Shown piece by piece: positions 44,023 to 53,869 of a stretch of 64,000 nucleotides of DNA. The DNA comes from Saccharothrix deserti (GTDB lineage Bacteria; Actinomycetota; Actinomycetes; Mycobacteriales; Pseudonocardiaceae): positions 1-64,000 of the forward strand of contig NZ_ML775963.1 of assembly GCF_009769385.1 (NCBI RefSeq), read 5' to 3'. Under the pieces are notes generated by a model. The model made no database searches. It had not been told where the DNA came from and worked only from the letters and a program-made list of their open reading frames with translations. Made by a program: the position numbers and the translations under genes. Every line of letters begins with the position of its first letter. Within the stretch, counting starts at the first letter, position 1.

Positions 44023-44973
44023 TCAGGCGATGGCGAACGCGATGCCGTCGAGAATGTCGTGCTCGCTGGCGACCAGTTCGGTCACGCCCTGCGATTCCAG
44101 GTGGTCGGCCAGTGTGCGGACGATCAGTGCGCCGCCGCAGATCACGTCCACGCGACCTGGGTGCATGGGGCCCAGTGCGGCGCGCTCGTCGTGACTCATG
44201 GTGAGCAGCTTGGCGGTGGTCTCGCGGATCTGGTCGATGCTCACGCGGGCGAGGTGGATCACTTCCGGGTCGTACCGGGGTAGTTCCTTGGTCAGGGCGA
44301 CGAGGGTCGTGACGGTACCGGCCACGCCGATCCACGTCTTGGTCTTGGCGGTGGGCACGGCGGCGAACGCCTCGGCCAGGACGTCCCTGGTCACCCGGAC
44401 CGCGTCCTCGACCTCGGCTTCGGTCGGCGGATCTGTGTGCAGGCAGCGTTCGGTGAGCCGGACGCAGCCGATGTCGACGGAACGTGCGGCCTCGACTTCG
44501 CCGCGTACGCCGTCCCACGTGCCCAGGACCAGTTCAGTGGACCCGCCTCCGATGTCGGAGACCAGGAACGGGCCTTCGTCGGCGTCCAGATCGGACACCG
44601 CGCCGGTGAACGAGAGGCGGGCTTCCTCGTCGCCGGTGATGACCTCGGCTTCGACGCCGAGGACTTCACGGGTCATGTCGAAGAAGGCGGCTTTGTTGGC
44701 GGCGTCCCGGGTGGCGGAGGTCGCCACCATGCGGACGCGTTCGGTTCCCTTGCGGCGCAACACGTTCGTGTAGTCGATGAGCGCGGCGCGGGTGCGGGCG
44801 ATGGCGTCGGGGTGCAGTTCGCCGGTGGCGTCGACGCCTTGTCCGAGCCGGACTACGCGCATCTCGCGGTGCACGTCGCGCAGCCACCGTTCACCAGTGT
44901 CCGAAGTGGTCACGTCGGCGACCAGCAGGCGGATCGAGTTGGTCCCGCAATCGATCGCGGCCACGCGTGCCAT
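44023..44973 (-). CDS. ppx: Exopolyphosphatase (Ppx/GppA family)
   Basis: A 316-residue Ppx/GppA phosphatase that hydrolyses polyphosphate or related guanosine pentaphosphate. The ASKHA ATPase motifs are AAIDCGTNSIRLLVA (phosphate 1), SDIGGGSTELVLG (phosphate 2) and VAGTVTTLVAL (adenosine). The length matches the two-domain short form, as in M. tuberculosis Ppx2 (Rv1026), which occupies the same place in the eno cluster. The ATG start is internal to a common reading. It is the last gene of a minus-strand group after DUF501. Confidence 0.9.
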   Translation of the reverse strand: MARVAAIDCGTNSIRLLVADVTTSDTGERWLRDVHREMRVVRLGQGVDATGELHPDAIARTRAALIDYTNVLRRKGTERVRMVATSATRDAANKAAFFDMTREVLGVEAEVITGDEEARLSFTGAVSDLDADEGPFLVSDIGGGSTELVLGTWDGVRGEVEAARSVDIGCVRLTERCLHTDPPTEAEVEDAVRVTRDVLAEAFAAVPTAKTKTWIGVAGTVTTLVALTKELPRYDPEVIHLARVSIDQIRETTAKLLTMSHDERAALGPMHPGRVDVICGGALIVRTLADHLESQGVTELVASEHDILDGIAFAIA

Positions 44974-45136
44974 GCCCGGTTTCCTTCCCTGCCGGTTGGT
45001 GCTGCTCCCAGCAGACTAGTCGCCGCACCACCCTGGCCCCGGCCACGTCCGCCACCGCTCCGAACCGGCGCCACCGCCCTGAGTCGGCGCCGCCGCCGTC
45101 CACGAACAGCGCCGACGTGGTGTGCGGTCGTGCTTC

Positions 45137-45170
45137 GCAGGGGTCCTCGCCAAGGGGACCCCTGCTTTTA
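45137..45170 (+). terminator. Orphan intrinsic terminator on the plus strand
   Basis: A 10-bp stem (GCAGGGGTCC / GGACCCCTGC) with a 9-base loop is followed by TTTTATC on the plus strand. Both flanking genes lie on the minus strand, so no annotated plus-strand transcript explains it. Confidence 0.6.
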
Positions 45171-45266
45171 TCTTGCCAGAGAGGTCCGACAATTTCGGGC
45201 GGTCGCGCCGGGGGTGCGGCAGGCTCAGCGGCCCGAACGAGGGGTTCGAGCTGGGGCGTGCCGGGC

Positions 45267-46967
45267 TCAGACGGCCTTCATGGACGACGTCATCGACGAC
45301 GACCGGGCGGAGAAGGACGACAACGAGGAACCGCCGGAACTCCCACCCGACGTGCTACCAGGCACAGTGGTCTGCGCCGGGGACGTCTGCGCCGGAGTCG
45401 TCTCGGCCGGGCTGCTGGCGGCCTCGGTCGTCGTAGTCGTCGTAGTCGTGGTGGTGGTGGTGGTCGGCGTTGTCGTAGTCGTAGTCGTCGTGGTCGTAGT
45501 CGTGGTGGTGGTCGGCGTCGTCGTAGTCGTCGTAGACGACGTCATCGACGACTCCCCGGAGGAGAAGGACGACAACGAGGAACCGTCGGAACTCCCACCC
45601 GACGTGCTACCGGGCACGGTGGTCTGCGCCGGAGTCGTCTGGGCCGGAGTCGTCTGGGCCGGAGTCGTCTGGGCCGGAGTCGTCTCGGCCGGGCTGCTGG
45701 CGGCCTCGGTCGTCGTAGTCGTCGTAGTCGTCGTGGTGGTAGTGGTGGTAGTGGTCGGCGTCGGGCAGCCCGGCGGGATCGAGGGCGTCGTGGTGGGCGC
45801 CGTCGTGCTCGTGCTGGTCGTCGTGCTCGTCGGCGGCGTGGGGCACACCGGCGGTGTCGTGGTGCTCGTCGGCGCGGTCGGCACCACGGTGATCGTCACG
45901 CCGGGACGGCTCGTGGTGGTCGTGGTCGGCGGGTTCGACGTGCCCTGCGACGGCGGCGGCGTCGTACCAGGCGGGGTGGTACCGGGAGGCGTGGTGCCAG
46001 GCGGGGTGCCGTTGTTCAGGCCCTGCCCGAAGTCGTCGTCCGAGCCGACCAGGTCGGGCAGCGGGGTCACGCCGTTCGCGTACACGTCCGCCCAGTACAA
46101 CACCGTCCGTACGTACTCTTCGGACTGGTTGTAGCGGAACACCGAACGCGCGCGCTGCACCGGATCGCCCAGATTCGCCCCGTACGCGCACAGGTAGTTG
46201 CCCGCGCCGACGGTGGCGTCGTAGATGTTGTTCGGGTTCCGCTCGCCGTCCTCGTTGCCGTCGGCGGCATAACCGGCCCACGTGGTCGGGATGAACTGCA
46301 TCGGGCCGACAGCCCGGTCCCACGTGGAGTCGCCGTCGTACCGGCCGTCGTCCGAGTCGGGGATCGCCGCGACGCCCTGACCGCCGTTGAGCACGGGACC
46401 GACGATCGGGTCGACCGTGGTGCCGTCCTCGGTCACCCGACCGCCGCGGGCGTGGCCGGATTCGATGCGGCCGATGCTCGCCAGCAACGGCCAGTCCAGG
46501 TTGCACCCGGGCGTGGTCTGGGCGAGCCGGTCCGCCGCCCGCATGTACGCGTCGAGCACGACACCGGGGATGCCGTGCTGGCCCTCGCGCAGGAACCCGC
46601 CCTCCAACGGGGGCAGGTCGTCCTCGAACTCCGACGGGTCGTCGGCGTCGGAGAGCAGTTCCGCGCTCAGTTCGTCGGTCTCGGGCAGCTTGCCGGTCGC
46701 GCCGAGCTTCCCGCTGTCCTTGAGGGCGAGCGTGCCGAGCACGTCACCGGGGCCGGGCGGGATGGCCTCGACCTCGGACGGGTTGGCGAGGTTGACCCAG
46801 TCGATCGGGCTCACGCCGTGCAGCAGCGCGGGGACCAGCATCGCGGCCGTGGCCGTGGCGGCGAAGCCCCATTGCCGTGGCGTCATCGTGCCCGGATGGA
46901 CCTCGGTCCGCTTCCGCCCCCGACGCTTCGACTTCGGCACAGCCACGAACTCCCCAATAGTCGTCAC
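45267..46967 (-). CDS. LpqU-like lytic transglycosylase with long Thr-rich tail
   Basis: A 566-residue exported protein. A basic N-terminus (KSKRRGRKR) and a signal anchor (GFAATATAAMLVPALLHGV) are followed by a lytic-transglycosylase-type domain at about 125-280. The catalytic Glu is probably in LASIGRIESGHARGG. AVGPMQFIPTTWAGYAADGNEDGERN in parts is the family core, and YLCAYGANL follows. From residue 310 it is Pro/Thr/Ser-rich, ending in long Thr runs and two near-identical copies of EAASSPAETTPAQT...VPGSTSGGSS...LSSFS. It cleaves peptidoglycan glycan strands, presumably at the cell surface. A shorter paralogue is at 51750. Confidence 0.82.
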   Translation of the reverse strand: MTTIGEFVAVPKSKRRGRKRTEVHPGTMTPRQWGFAATATAAMLVPALLHGVSPIDWVNLANPSEVEAIPPGPGDVLGTLALKDSGKLGATGKLPETDELSAELLSDADDPSEFEDDLPPLEGGFLREGQHGIPGVVLDAYMRAADRLAQTTPGCNLDWPLLASIGRIESGHARGGRVTEDGTTVDPIVGPVLNGGQGVAAIPDSDDGRYDGDSTWDRAVGPMQFIPTTWAGYAADGNEDGERNPNNIYDATVGAGNYLCAYGANLGDPVQRARSVFRYNQSEEYVRTVLYWADVYANGVTPLPDLVGSDDDFGQGLNNGTPPGTTPPGTTPPGTTPPPSQGTSNPPTTTTTSRPGVTITVVPTAPTSTTTPPVCPTPPTSTTTSTSTTAPTTTPSIPPGCPTPTTTTTTTTTTTTTTTTEAASSPAETTPAQTTPAQTTPAQTTPAQTTVPGSTSGGSSDGSSLSSFSSGESSMTSSTTTTTTPTTTTTTTTTTTTTTTPTTTTTTTTTTTTTEAASSPAETTPAQTSPAQTTVPGSTSGGSSGGSSLSSFSARSSSMTSSMKAV

Positions 46968-47051
46968 CCGGCCCGTAACCCAGCCTGCCTGATAAGAACG
47001 GCCGTGTCACGGGCGTGCGCCGGCTTTATGTCCAAAGAACTGCCCGTACGG

Positions 47052-47543
47052 TCAGTTATTCACCGTTGACGCGCATTCCCCGCTAGGCCACCACTGCGCG
47101 AGCAGGTCCAGGGCCTCGTCGCCGAACGGGTTCACGCCCCGGCCGACGGCCAGCGAGTGCGCCACGTGGACGTGCAGGCACTTGACCCGGCTGGGCATGC
47201 CGCCCGCGGTGACGGTCGTGCCGAGCGGTTCGATCGCGTCCCGTTCGGCCAGGTAGGACTCGTGGGCGTGGCGGTAGCGCTCCGCCAGCTCTTCGTCCAC
47301 GGCCAACCGGTCGGTCATCTCCTTCATCAGCCCGGCCCCTTCGAGCCTGCTGACGTAGGAGTTCAACCGCGAGCAGGTCAGGTAGTACAGGGTGGGGAAC
47401 GGGGTGCCGTCCTCCAACCGGGGGCTGGTCTGCACGACCGCCGGGTGCCCGCTGGGGCACCGCGCGGCGACCTCCCGCATGCCACGGGGCGCGCGGCCCA
47501 ACTGCGCCGCGACCGCCGCCCGGTCCTCGTCGCTCACCGTCAT
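47052..47543 (-). CDS. DUF501 family protein
   Basis: A 163-residue protein of DUF501, conserved beside eno and ftsB/divIC in actinobacteria (Rv1025). Seen: AARCPSGHPAVVQTSPRLEDGTPFPTLYYLTC in parts, NSYVSRLEGAGLM, and the C-terminal VKCLHVHVAHSLAVGRGVNPFGDEAL. Conserved Cys and His (C27, C52, C127, H130) suggest a metal site. Function unknown. Its ATG overlaps the stop of the divIC gene (ATGA), so they are translated together. Confidence 0.85.
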   Translation of the reverse strand: MTVSDEDRAAVAAQLGRAPRGMREVAARCPSGHPAVVQTSPRLEDGTPFPTLYYLTCSRLNSYVSRLEGAGLMKEMTDRLAVDEELAERYRHAHESYLAERDAIEPLGTTVTAGGMPSRVKCLHVHVAHSLAVGRGVNPFGDEALDLLAQWWPSGECASTVNN

Positions 47544-48192
47544 CGTGCCGCCACCGAATCCCACAACTGCTCGTACCACGCCTTGTCCTCGGCCGGTTTG
47601 GTGGCCGGTCGCTGTTCGTCCAGTTCGCGCTCCGCGTCACCGGGGAGCTGCACGATGTAGGGCGTCTCACCGGGTCGCACGTAGTGCAGCCGGCGTCGTG
47701 CCTCGGCCTCCACGTGGGCCGGGTCGGCCAGTTCCTGCTTGCGCTGCTCCAGTTGGGAGACCTCGGCGCGCAGGGTCTCCTGCGAGGCGTTGACCTCGCG
47801 CAGTTCCTCGCGTTGCGCCAGGTACGTCTGCAGCGGCACGGCGATGCTCAACGCCAGCGCGCACACCACCATCGCCAGCAACGCGGCGCGGCGGGTGCCG
47901 GTCATGCCGAACGCGCCGCCGGTGCCCGCGCCCGCCCTGGTCCGGGCCCTGGACTGCGGCTTGCGGGTGGCCGGGCGCGTGCGGGGCGGTGCCTCGCTCC
48001 TGCTCGCCGACTGCGTCCCCGGCTTCCGAGACCCCGCCTTGCGCGGCTCGCCCTTGCGCGGCTCGCCTCGACGCGGCTCGGCCTTCCGCGGCTCACCCTT
48101 TCGGGGTTCACCGTCGCGGGCCTGTGCCCGCGCAGGGCGGGCCCTCGGCGTGCCGTCGCGGCCACGCCGAGGGTCCCGTTCCCGTCGAGCCA

Positions 48193-48193
<1 letters not shown>
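47540..48193 (-). CDS. FtsB/DivIC-type septum formation initiator
   Basis: A 217-residue divisome protein. A long basic N-terminal region has imperfect EPRKG/EPRKA repeats (residues about 28-55), then one transmembrane helix (ALLAMVVCALALSIAVPL). A leucine-zipper coiled coil (QREELREVNASQETLRAEVSQLEQRKQEL in parts) follows, and then the family motif PAHVEAEARRRLHYVRPGETPYIVQL in parts. It bridges FtsQ and FtsL-type proteins at the septum. It overlaps DUF501 by four bases and abuts eno by one base, so eno, divIC and DUF501 form one operon. Confidence 0.88.
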
Positions 48194-50302
<2,109 letters not shown>

Positions 50303-50370
50303 CACGCCCGTCCCTTCATCCGGTCGGCTGTCGTACTGCGACCGGATGCGCGGGTAGCGTTGATCGAACC

Positions 50371-50748
50371 ATGACGGACAGCACCTTCGAGGCGTTCCGC
50401 CGAGCCGAGGAGCTGCTCGCGAAACGCCGACCGCTGGAGGCGTTGCGCGAGCTGCGGGTCGTGCTCGAAGCGGCGCCGAACCGGGCGAGCGTGCAGCTGC
50501 TCGCGGGACGGGCCTACCTGGGTTCGGCCCAGTTCGTCCGCGCCGAGGCGGCGTTCCGGAAGGTCGTGGAGATCGATCCGAGCGACCACTACGCGCGGTT
50601 CGCGCTGGGTCGGACGTTGCAGCGGCAGAGCCGGTTGACCGAGGCGTTGACGCAGCTGCGGATCGCGGCGGCGATGAACCCGTCACCGGAGTACCAAGAG
50701 GCGTTGGGCGAGGTCAGCGCCCGCCTCGCGGTCGAACGCGACCGCTGA
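50371..50748 (+). CDS. Tetratricopeptide-repeat protein
   Basis: A 125-residue helical protein with about three TPR units, ending in the canonical SVQLLAGRAYLGSAQFVRAEAAFRKVVEIDPSDHYARFALGRTLQRQSRLTEALTQLRIAAAMNPS pattern (read as successive 34-residue helix pairs). It has no membrane segment. It is probably a protein-interaction adaptor. The ATG at 50371 opens the frame; it begins 68 bases after the hydrolase gene and may be cotranscribed. Confidence 0.82.
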   Translation: MTDSTFEAFRRAEELLAKRRPLEALRELRVVLEAAPNRASVQLLAGRAYLGSAQFVRAEAAFRKVVEIDPSDHYARFALGRTLQRQSRLTEALTQLRIAAAMNPSPEYQEALGEVSARLAVERDR

Positions 50749-50769
50749 CGCCCACCGGGTCGGCCCCCG

Positions 50770-50867
50770 ACGCCATCCCCGCAACGCCATCCCCGCAACG
50801 CCATCCCCGCAACGCCATGTCCGCAACGCCATCCCCGCAGCACCACGCCCGCAACGCCGTCCCCGCC
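50770..50867 (+). repeat. 14-bp minisatellite
   Basis: Seven tandem copies of a 14-bp unit, ACGCCATCCCCGCA, with variation only in copies 4, 6 and 7. It fills the space after the TPR gene. Confidence 0.9.
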
Positions 50868-51030
50868 AACGCTTTCCGCGCACTGGTCGGCGTTAAGAAT
50901 CCGTATAAGCTGGAACGCGTTTCCGGGCATCACGCGAATTCCCCGGCATAGCCCTCAAAACGGAAACCCCTCCCGGCGTACCGTCCGAATGCGAAAGGCA
51001 TTCGTCGGCTCGTCGCGAGGGAGCGAAGCA

Positions 51031-51738
51031 GTGAAATCGGACGATTCCTCCAAGCCGCCCCAAGTCCACCTCATCGTCGGCGCCACCGGAACCGGCAAAA
51101 CGGAAGTGGCGGTCGAATTGGCCACCAAGCGGAAAGCGCCGGTGGTGGTCGCCGACCGGATCCAGTGCTACGTGGACCTGCCCGTCACCAGCGCGCGGTT
51201 CACCGACCCGGACGGACCCCGCCGCTACCACCTCGGCGCCCGGACGGTGTCGGACGGCGATTACCCGTCCCACCTGGCGGCACAGGCGCTGCTGCTCCGG
51301 GTCGAGGCGTTGACCAGGCACCACCCGCTCGTCGTGGTCGAGGGCGGCTCGATGTCGCTGCTGCGCCGGTTCGCCGACTGCCGCGGCCGGTTCCCGTTCC
51401 ACCTGACCGCCCAGGTGCTCGGCGTGCGGGACGAATCGGCTCATTTCACCCAATTGCGCACCCGGGCGTTGCAAATGTTCGCCGACGGGATGCTGACCGA
51501 ATTCGCGAAAGCCTGGCAGCACCGGGAACAGCGGCCGTTCGTCGCCTCCGTCAACGGACTGGAAGCGCTGGCGCGGTGGTGTGCGGACAAGAACATGACA
51601 CCGGACGACCTGGCCGGGCTCGACCACGACGAACGGGTGACGTCCGAACTGGCCGACCGGGTCGCGGAAGTGCACCTGGAACACAGCCTCGAACAGGACG
51701 CGTTGTTCACCCGGCTGTTCGGCTGGAATCACGCCTGA
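51031..51738 (+). CDS. Adenylate isopentenyltransferase (Ipt/Tzs type, cytokinin)
   Basis: A 235-residue prenyltransferase that would transfer a dimethylallyl group to the N6 of AMP, ADP or ATP, the first step to a cytokinin. The N-terminus VHLIVGATGTGKTEVAVELA and VVVADRIQCYVDLPV match the Ipt/Tzs phosphate loop and the base-binding Asp of Agrobacterium Tzs. VVVEGGSMSLL is the next family motif. It is shorter than the tRNA-modifying MiaA (about 300) and lacks MiaA's tRNA-binding insert. The GTG start has GAGGGAG 8 bases upstream; a longer frame from 50989 has no such site. No LOG or cytochrome P450 gene is adjacent. The gene sits in an accessory stretch between eno and lpqU. Confidence 0.82.
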   Translation: MKSDDSSKPPQVHLIVGATGTGKTEVAVELATKRKAPVVVADRIQCYVDLPVTSARFTDPDGPRRYHLGARTVSDGDYPSHLAAQALLLRVEALTRHHPLVVVEGGSMSLLRRFADCRGRFPFHLTAQVLGVRDESAHFTQLRTRALQMFADGMLTEFAKAWQHREQRPFVASVNGLEALARWCADKNMTPDDLAGLDHDERVTSELADRVAEVHLEHSLEQDALFTRLFGWNHA

Positions 51739-51749
51739 CCGCGGAACGG

Positions 51750-52601
51750 TCAGCCGAGGCTGGCGCGGGCGTAGGCGTCGGCTCCGCTGAAGACGTTCTG
51801 ACCGTATTCGGTCGAGTTGTTGTAATCGAGGACCGCGGCCCACCAGCCCGCGCCGGTGGCCAGGTCCCGGGTGCCCGAGCAGAGGTAGCGGGCGGCGGTG
51901 AGGGCGGCGTCGTCGATGTTGTGCGGGTCCGGGGCCTGGCCGTCGCCGTTGGCGCGGACCGCGTAGCGGGCCCAGGTGGTCGGGATGAACTGCATCGGGC
52001 CGACCGCGCGGTCCCAGGTGGTGTCGCCGTCCAGGGTGCCGCCGTCGCTGTCGGGGATCGCCTTCACACCCGGTGAGCCGTCGAGCGGGACGCCGGTGAT
52101 CGGGCGCGACGGTCTGCCGTCCTCGCCGAGGCTCCGGCCGCCGATGGTGCCGTGCCGCGACTCGACCCTGCCGATGCCCGCCAGCGTCGCCCACGACACC
52201 CGGCAGGCGGGCTTCTGGGCGCGCATCAGCAGGTCGGCGATGGCGTAGGCGCGCAGGGCGCGGGGCGGGATGTCGGTTTTCTCGGCTAAAGCAGCCGCCC
52301 ACGCGGTGAGGGGTTCGGCGGTGCCCGTGACGGCGGGTGACGCCTGTGGTTGACCGGCCGGCAGCTCACCCGCCGAGCCCGGCGCGGCGACGCCCGGTTC
52401 GACCGCCTGGAACGGGATCGGGAACGGCGGGTCGACGGCGGTCCTCGGACCGAGTCGGTTGAACGTGCCCAGGGCCCACGCGCCACCGGCCACGAAGGCC
52501 AGCAGGAGCAGCACCAGCGCCAGGCGTCCGACGAAGTTGCCCGCACCGCCGCGGGCGGGAGGGCGCGGCTGGGACTTCGACGTCGGCGGGACAACCACCA
52601 C
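51750..52601 (-). CDS. LpqU-like lytic transglycosylase
   Basis: A 283-residue exported transglycosylase with a signal anchor (RLALVLLLLAFVAGGAWAL) and a proline-rich linker. The domain has LAGIGRVESRHGTIGG with the catalytic Glu, AIPDSDGGTLDG, and DRAVGPMQFIPTTWARYAVRANGDG in parts, followed by YLCSGTRDLAT. This is the positional counterpart of LpqU (Rv1022). It is a smaller sister of the protein at 45267, without a long tail. It ends 12 bases from the convergent isopentenyltransferase gene. Confidence 0.87.
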   Translation of the reverse strand: MVVVPPTSKSQPRPPARGGAGNFVGRLALVLLLLAFVAGGAWALGTFNRLGPRTAVDPPFPIPFQAVEPGVAAPGSAGELPAGQPQASPAVTGTAEPLTAWAAALAEKTDIPPRALRAYAIADLLMRAQKPACRVSWATLAGIGRVESRHGTIGGRSLGEDGRPSRPITGVPLDGSPGVKAIPDSDGGTLDGDTTWDRAVGPMQFIPTTWARYAVRANGDGQAPDPHNIDDAALTAARYLCSGTRDLATGAGWWAAVLDYNNSTEYGQNVFSGADAYARASLG

Positions 52602-52703
52602 CCCAGGCTACGGGTTTGTGGCCCGGCCGGGCCCGGATCACACCGCGATACGTCCCCGATGACCGTTTTCGCAGGTTGAGCCCCCGTTTGAACCTCTAGA
52701 CGG

Positions 52704-52722
52704 ACAGCCTAGCCTTGCCTAA
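52704..52722 (-). promoter_or_regulatory. Iron-box (DtxR/IdeR-type) operator
   Basis: The minus strand reads TTAGGCAAGGCTAGGCTGT, matching 13 of the 19 positions of the DtxR/IdeR consensus TTAGGTTAGGCTAACCTAA by my alignment. It lies before the efe genes, so iron-dependent repression is expected. Confidence 0.65.
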
Positions 52723-52754
52723 GTTCGACGGGCCTTGGTAGTCAACTCCCGTGA

Positions 52755-53240
52755 GGACGACGCCCGGCCGCCGTCGTCACCCTGGCGTTCCTCGCGGTCG
52801 GGCGTGAAGGCCTGGAGACCGCCGTCTTCTTCTACTCCAGCGTGCAGAGCGCGGGCAGCACGACCCAGCCGATGATCGGGTTCCTGATCGGCATCGGCAC
52901 CGCGATCGCGCTCGCCTACCTGCTCTACCGGGGTGCGATCCGCTTAGACCTCGGCAAGTTCTTCACCTGGACCGGCGCGCTGCTGGTGTTCGTCGCGGCG
53001 GTCGTGCTCGCCTACGGCCTGCACGACCTCCAGGAAGCCGCGATCCTGCCCGGCCTCGACACGCTCGCGTTCGACCTGAGCGAGACCATCCCCGAGGACT
53101 CCTGGTACGGGGCGCTGCTCAAGGGCATCTTCAACTACTCGCAGCGCACCACCGTGCTCCAAGCCACCGCCTGGACCGCGTACGTCGTGATCGTCCTGCC
53201 GCTGTTCCTGATCCGCCCGCGCGTCGCGGCGAAGAGCTGA
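52755..53240 (+). pseudogene. efeU: 5'-truncated efeU (ferrous/ferric permease)
   Basis: The C-terminal half of an EfeU/FTR1-type iron permease. In this frame the reading runs from GRRPAAVVTLAFLAVGREGLETAVFF, keeping the second REGLE motif, through membrane helices (IGFLIGIGTAIALAYLL; WTGALLVFVAAVVLAYGL) to LPLFLIRPRVAAKS. Codons before 52755 hold an in-frame stop. The first half, with the first REGLE motif (about 130 residues), is missing. A nearby GTG at 52751 is in a different frame. The first in-frame start in the surviving frame is GTG at 52842, after the motif. It is probably non-functional, unless assembly is at fault. Confidence 0.7.
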
Positions 53241-53256
53241 AACCGGAGACCCACCC

Positions 53257-53869
53257 GTGTCCGTTCCCACTGCGGTCCGCAACTCGGCCGTCCGCGCCAC
53301 TGCCCTCGGCTCACTGCTCCTGCTCGCCGCTCCTGCTCGCCGCCTGCGGCAACCAGGCCGCGCCCGCCGGGGCCGACGGTCCCATCGCCGTCGAGGCATC
53401 CGACGACGCCTGCAAGGTCGCCCGCAACACCGCGAACACCGGCAACGTGACGTTCGAGGTGACCAACAAGGGCACCAAGGTCACCGAGTTCTACCTGTAC
53501 GCCGAGGGCGACCGGATCCTCGGCGAGGTGGAGAACATCGGCCCCGGCCTGACCAGACGGCTGATCGTGGAGGTCACCGAGGCGGGCAGGCTCCAGACCG
53601 CGTGCAAGCCCGGCATGAAGGGCGACGGCATCCGCGGCGAGTTCACCGTTTCGGGTGACGGCAAGAAGTCCACCGACACGAACGCCAAGCTCGCCGAGGC
53701 CACCAAGAGCTACCAGCGGTACGTGAACTCGCAGCTGGAGACGCACCGCGCCGGTGACGGTTTCAAGCTCTACACCGAGCTGACCGAGGACGAGGTCAAG
53801 GCGCTGGCCGCGGCGGTGGACGCGCTCGGTGAGCCGATCAGCAAGGTCGCCGAGGTGGTGTCGCAGTGA
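53257..53869 (+). pseudogene. efeO: Frameshifted and internally deleted efeO
   Basis: A broken copy of the lipoprotein EfeO, which delivers iron to EfeU. The N-terminus (SVPTAVRNSAVRATALGS) reads from the GTG at 53257, but a 13-bp tandem duplication at 53317-53342 (CTCCTGCTCGCCG twice) shifts the frame. Removing one copy restores LLLLAACGN, a perfect lipobox, and continues to VTFEVTNKGTKVTEFYLYAEGDRI, the cupredoxin domain. After KSYQRYVNSQLETH the sequence jumps to RAGDGFKLYTELTEDEVKAL, the very end of the family, so most of the peptidase M75/imelysin domain (about 180 residues) is gone. The stop overlaps the efeB start. Confidence 0.75.

Noticed and set aside
43813..44283. Plus-strand frame starting MMDSGEEPDV before ppx
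   Set aside because: It overlaps ppx antisense for most of its length. The first 60 codons could be a gene fragment, but there is no ribosome site or known family.
50989..51030. Upstream extension of the isopentenyltransferase gene
   Set aside because: The added 14 codons have no ribosome site and do not fit the family N-terminus; GAGGGAG before 51031 does.
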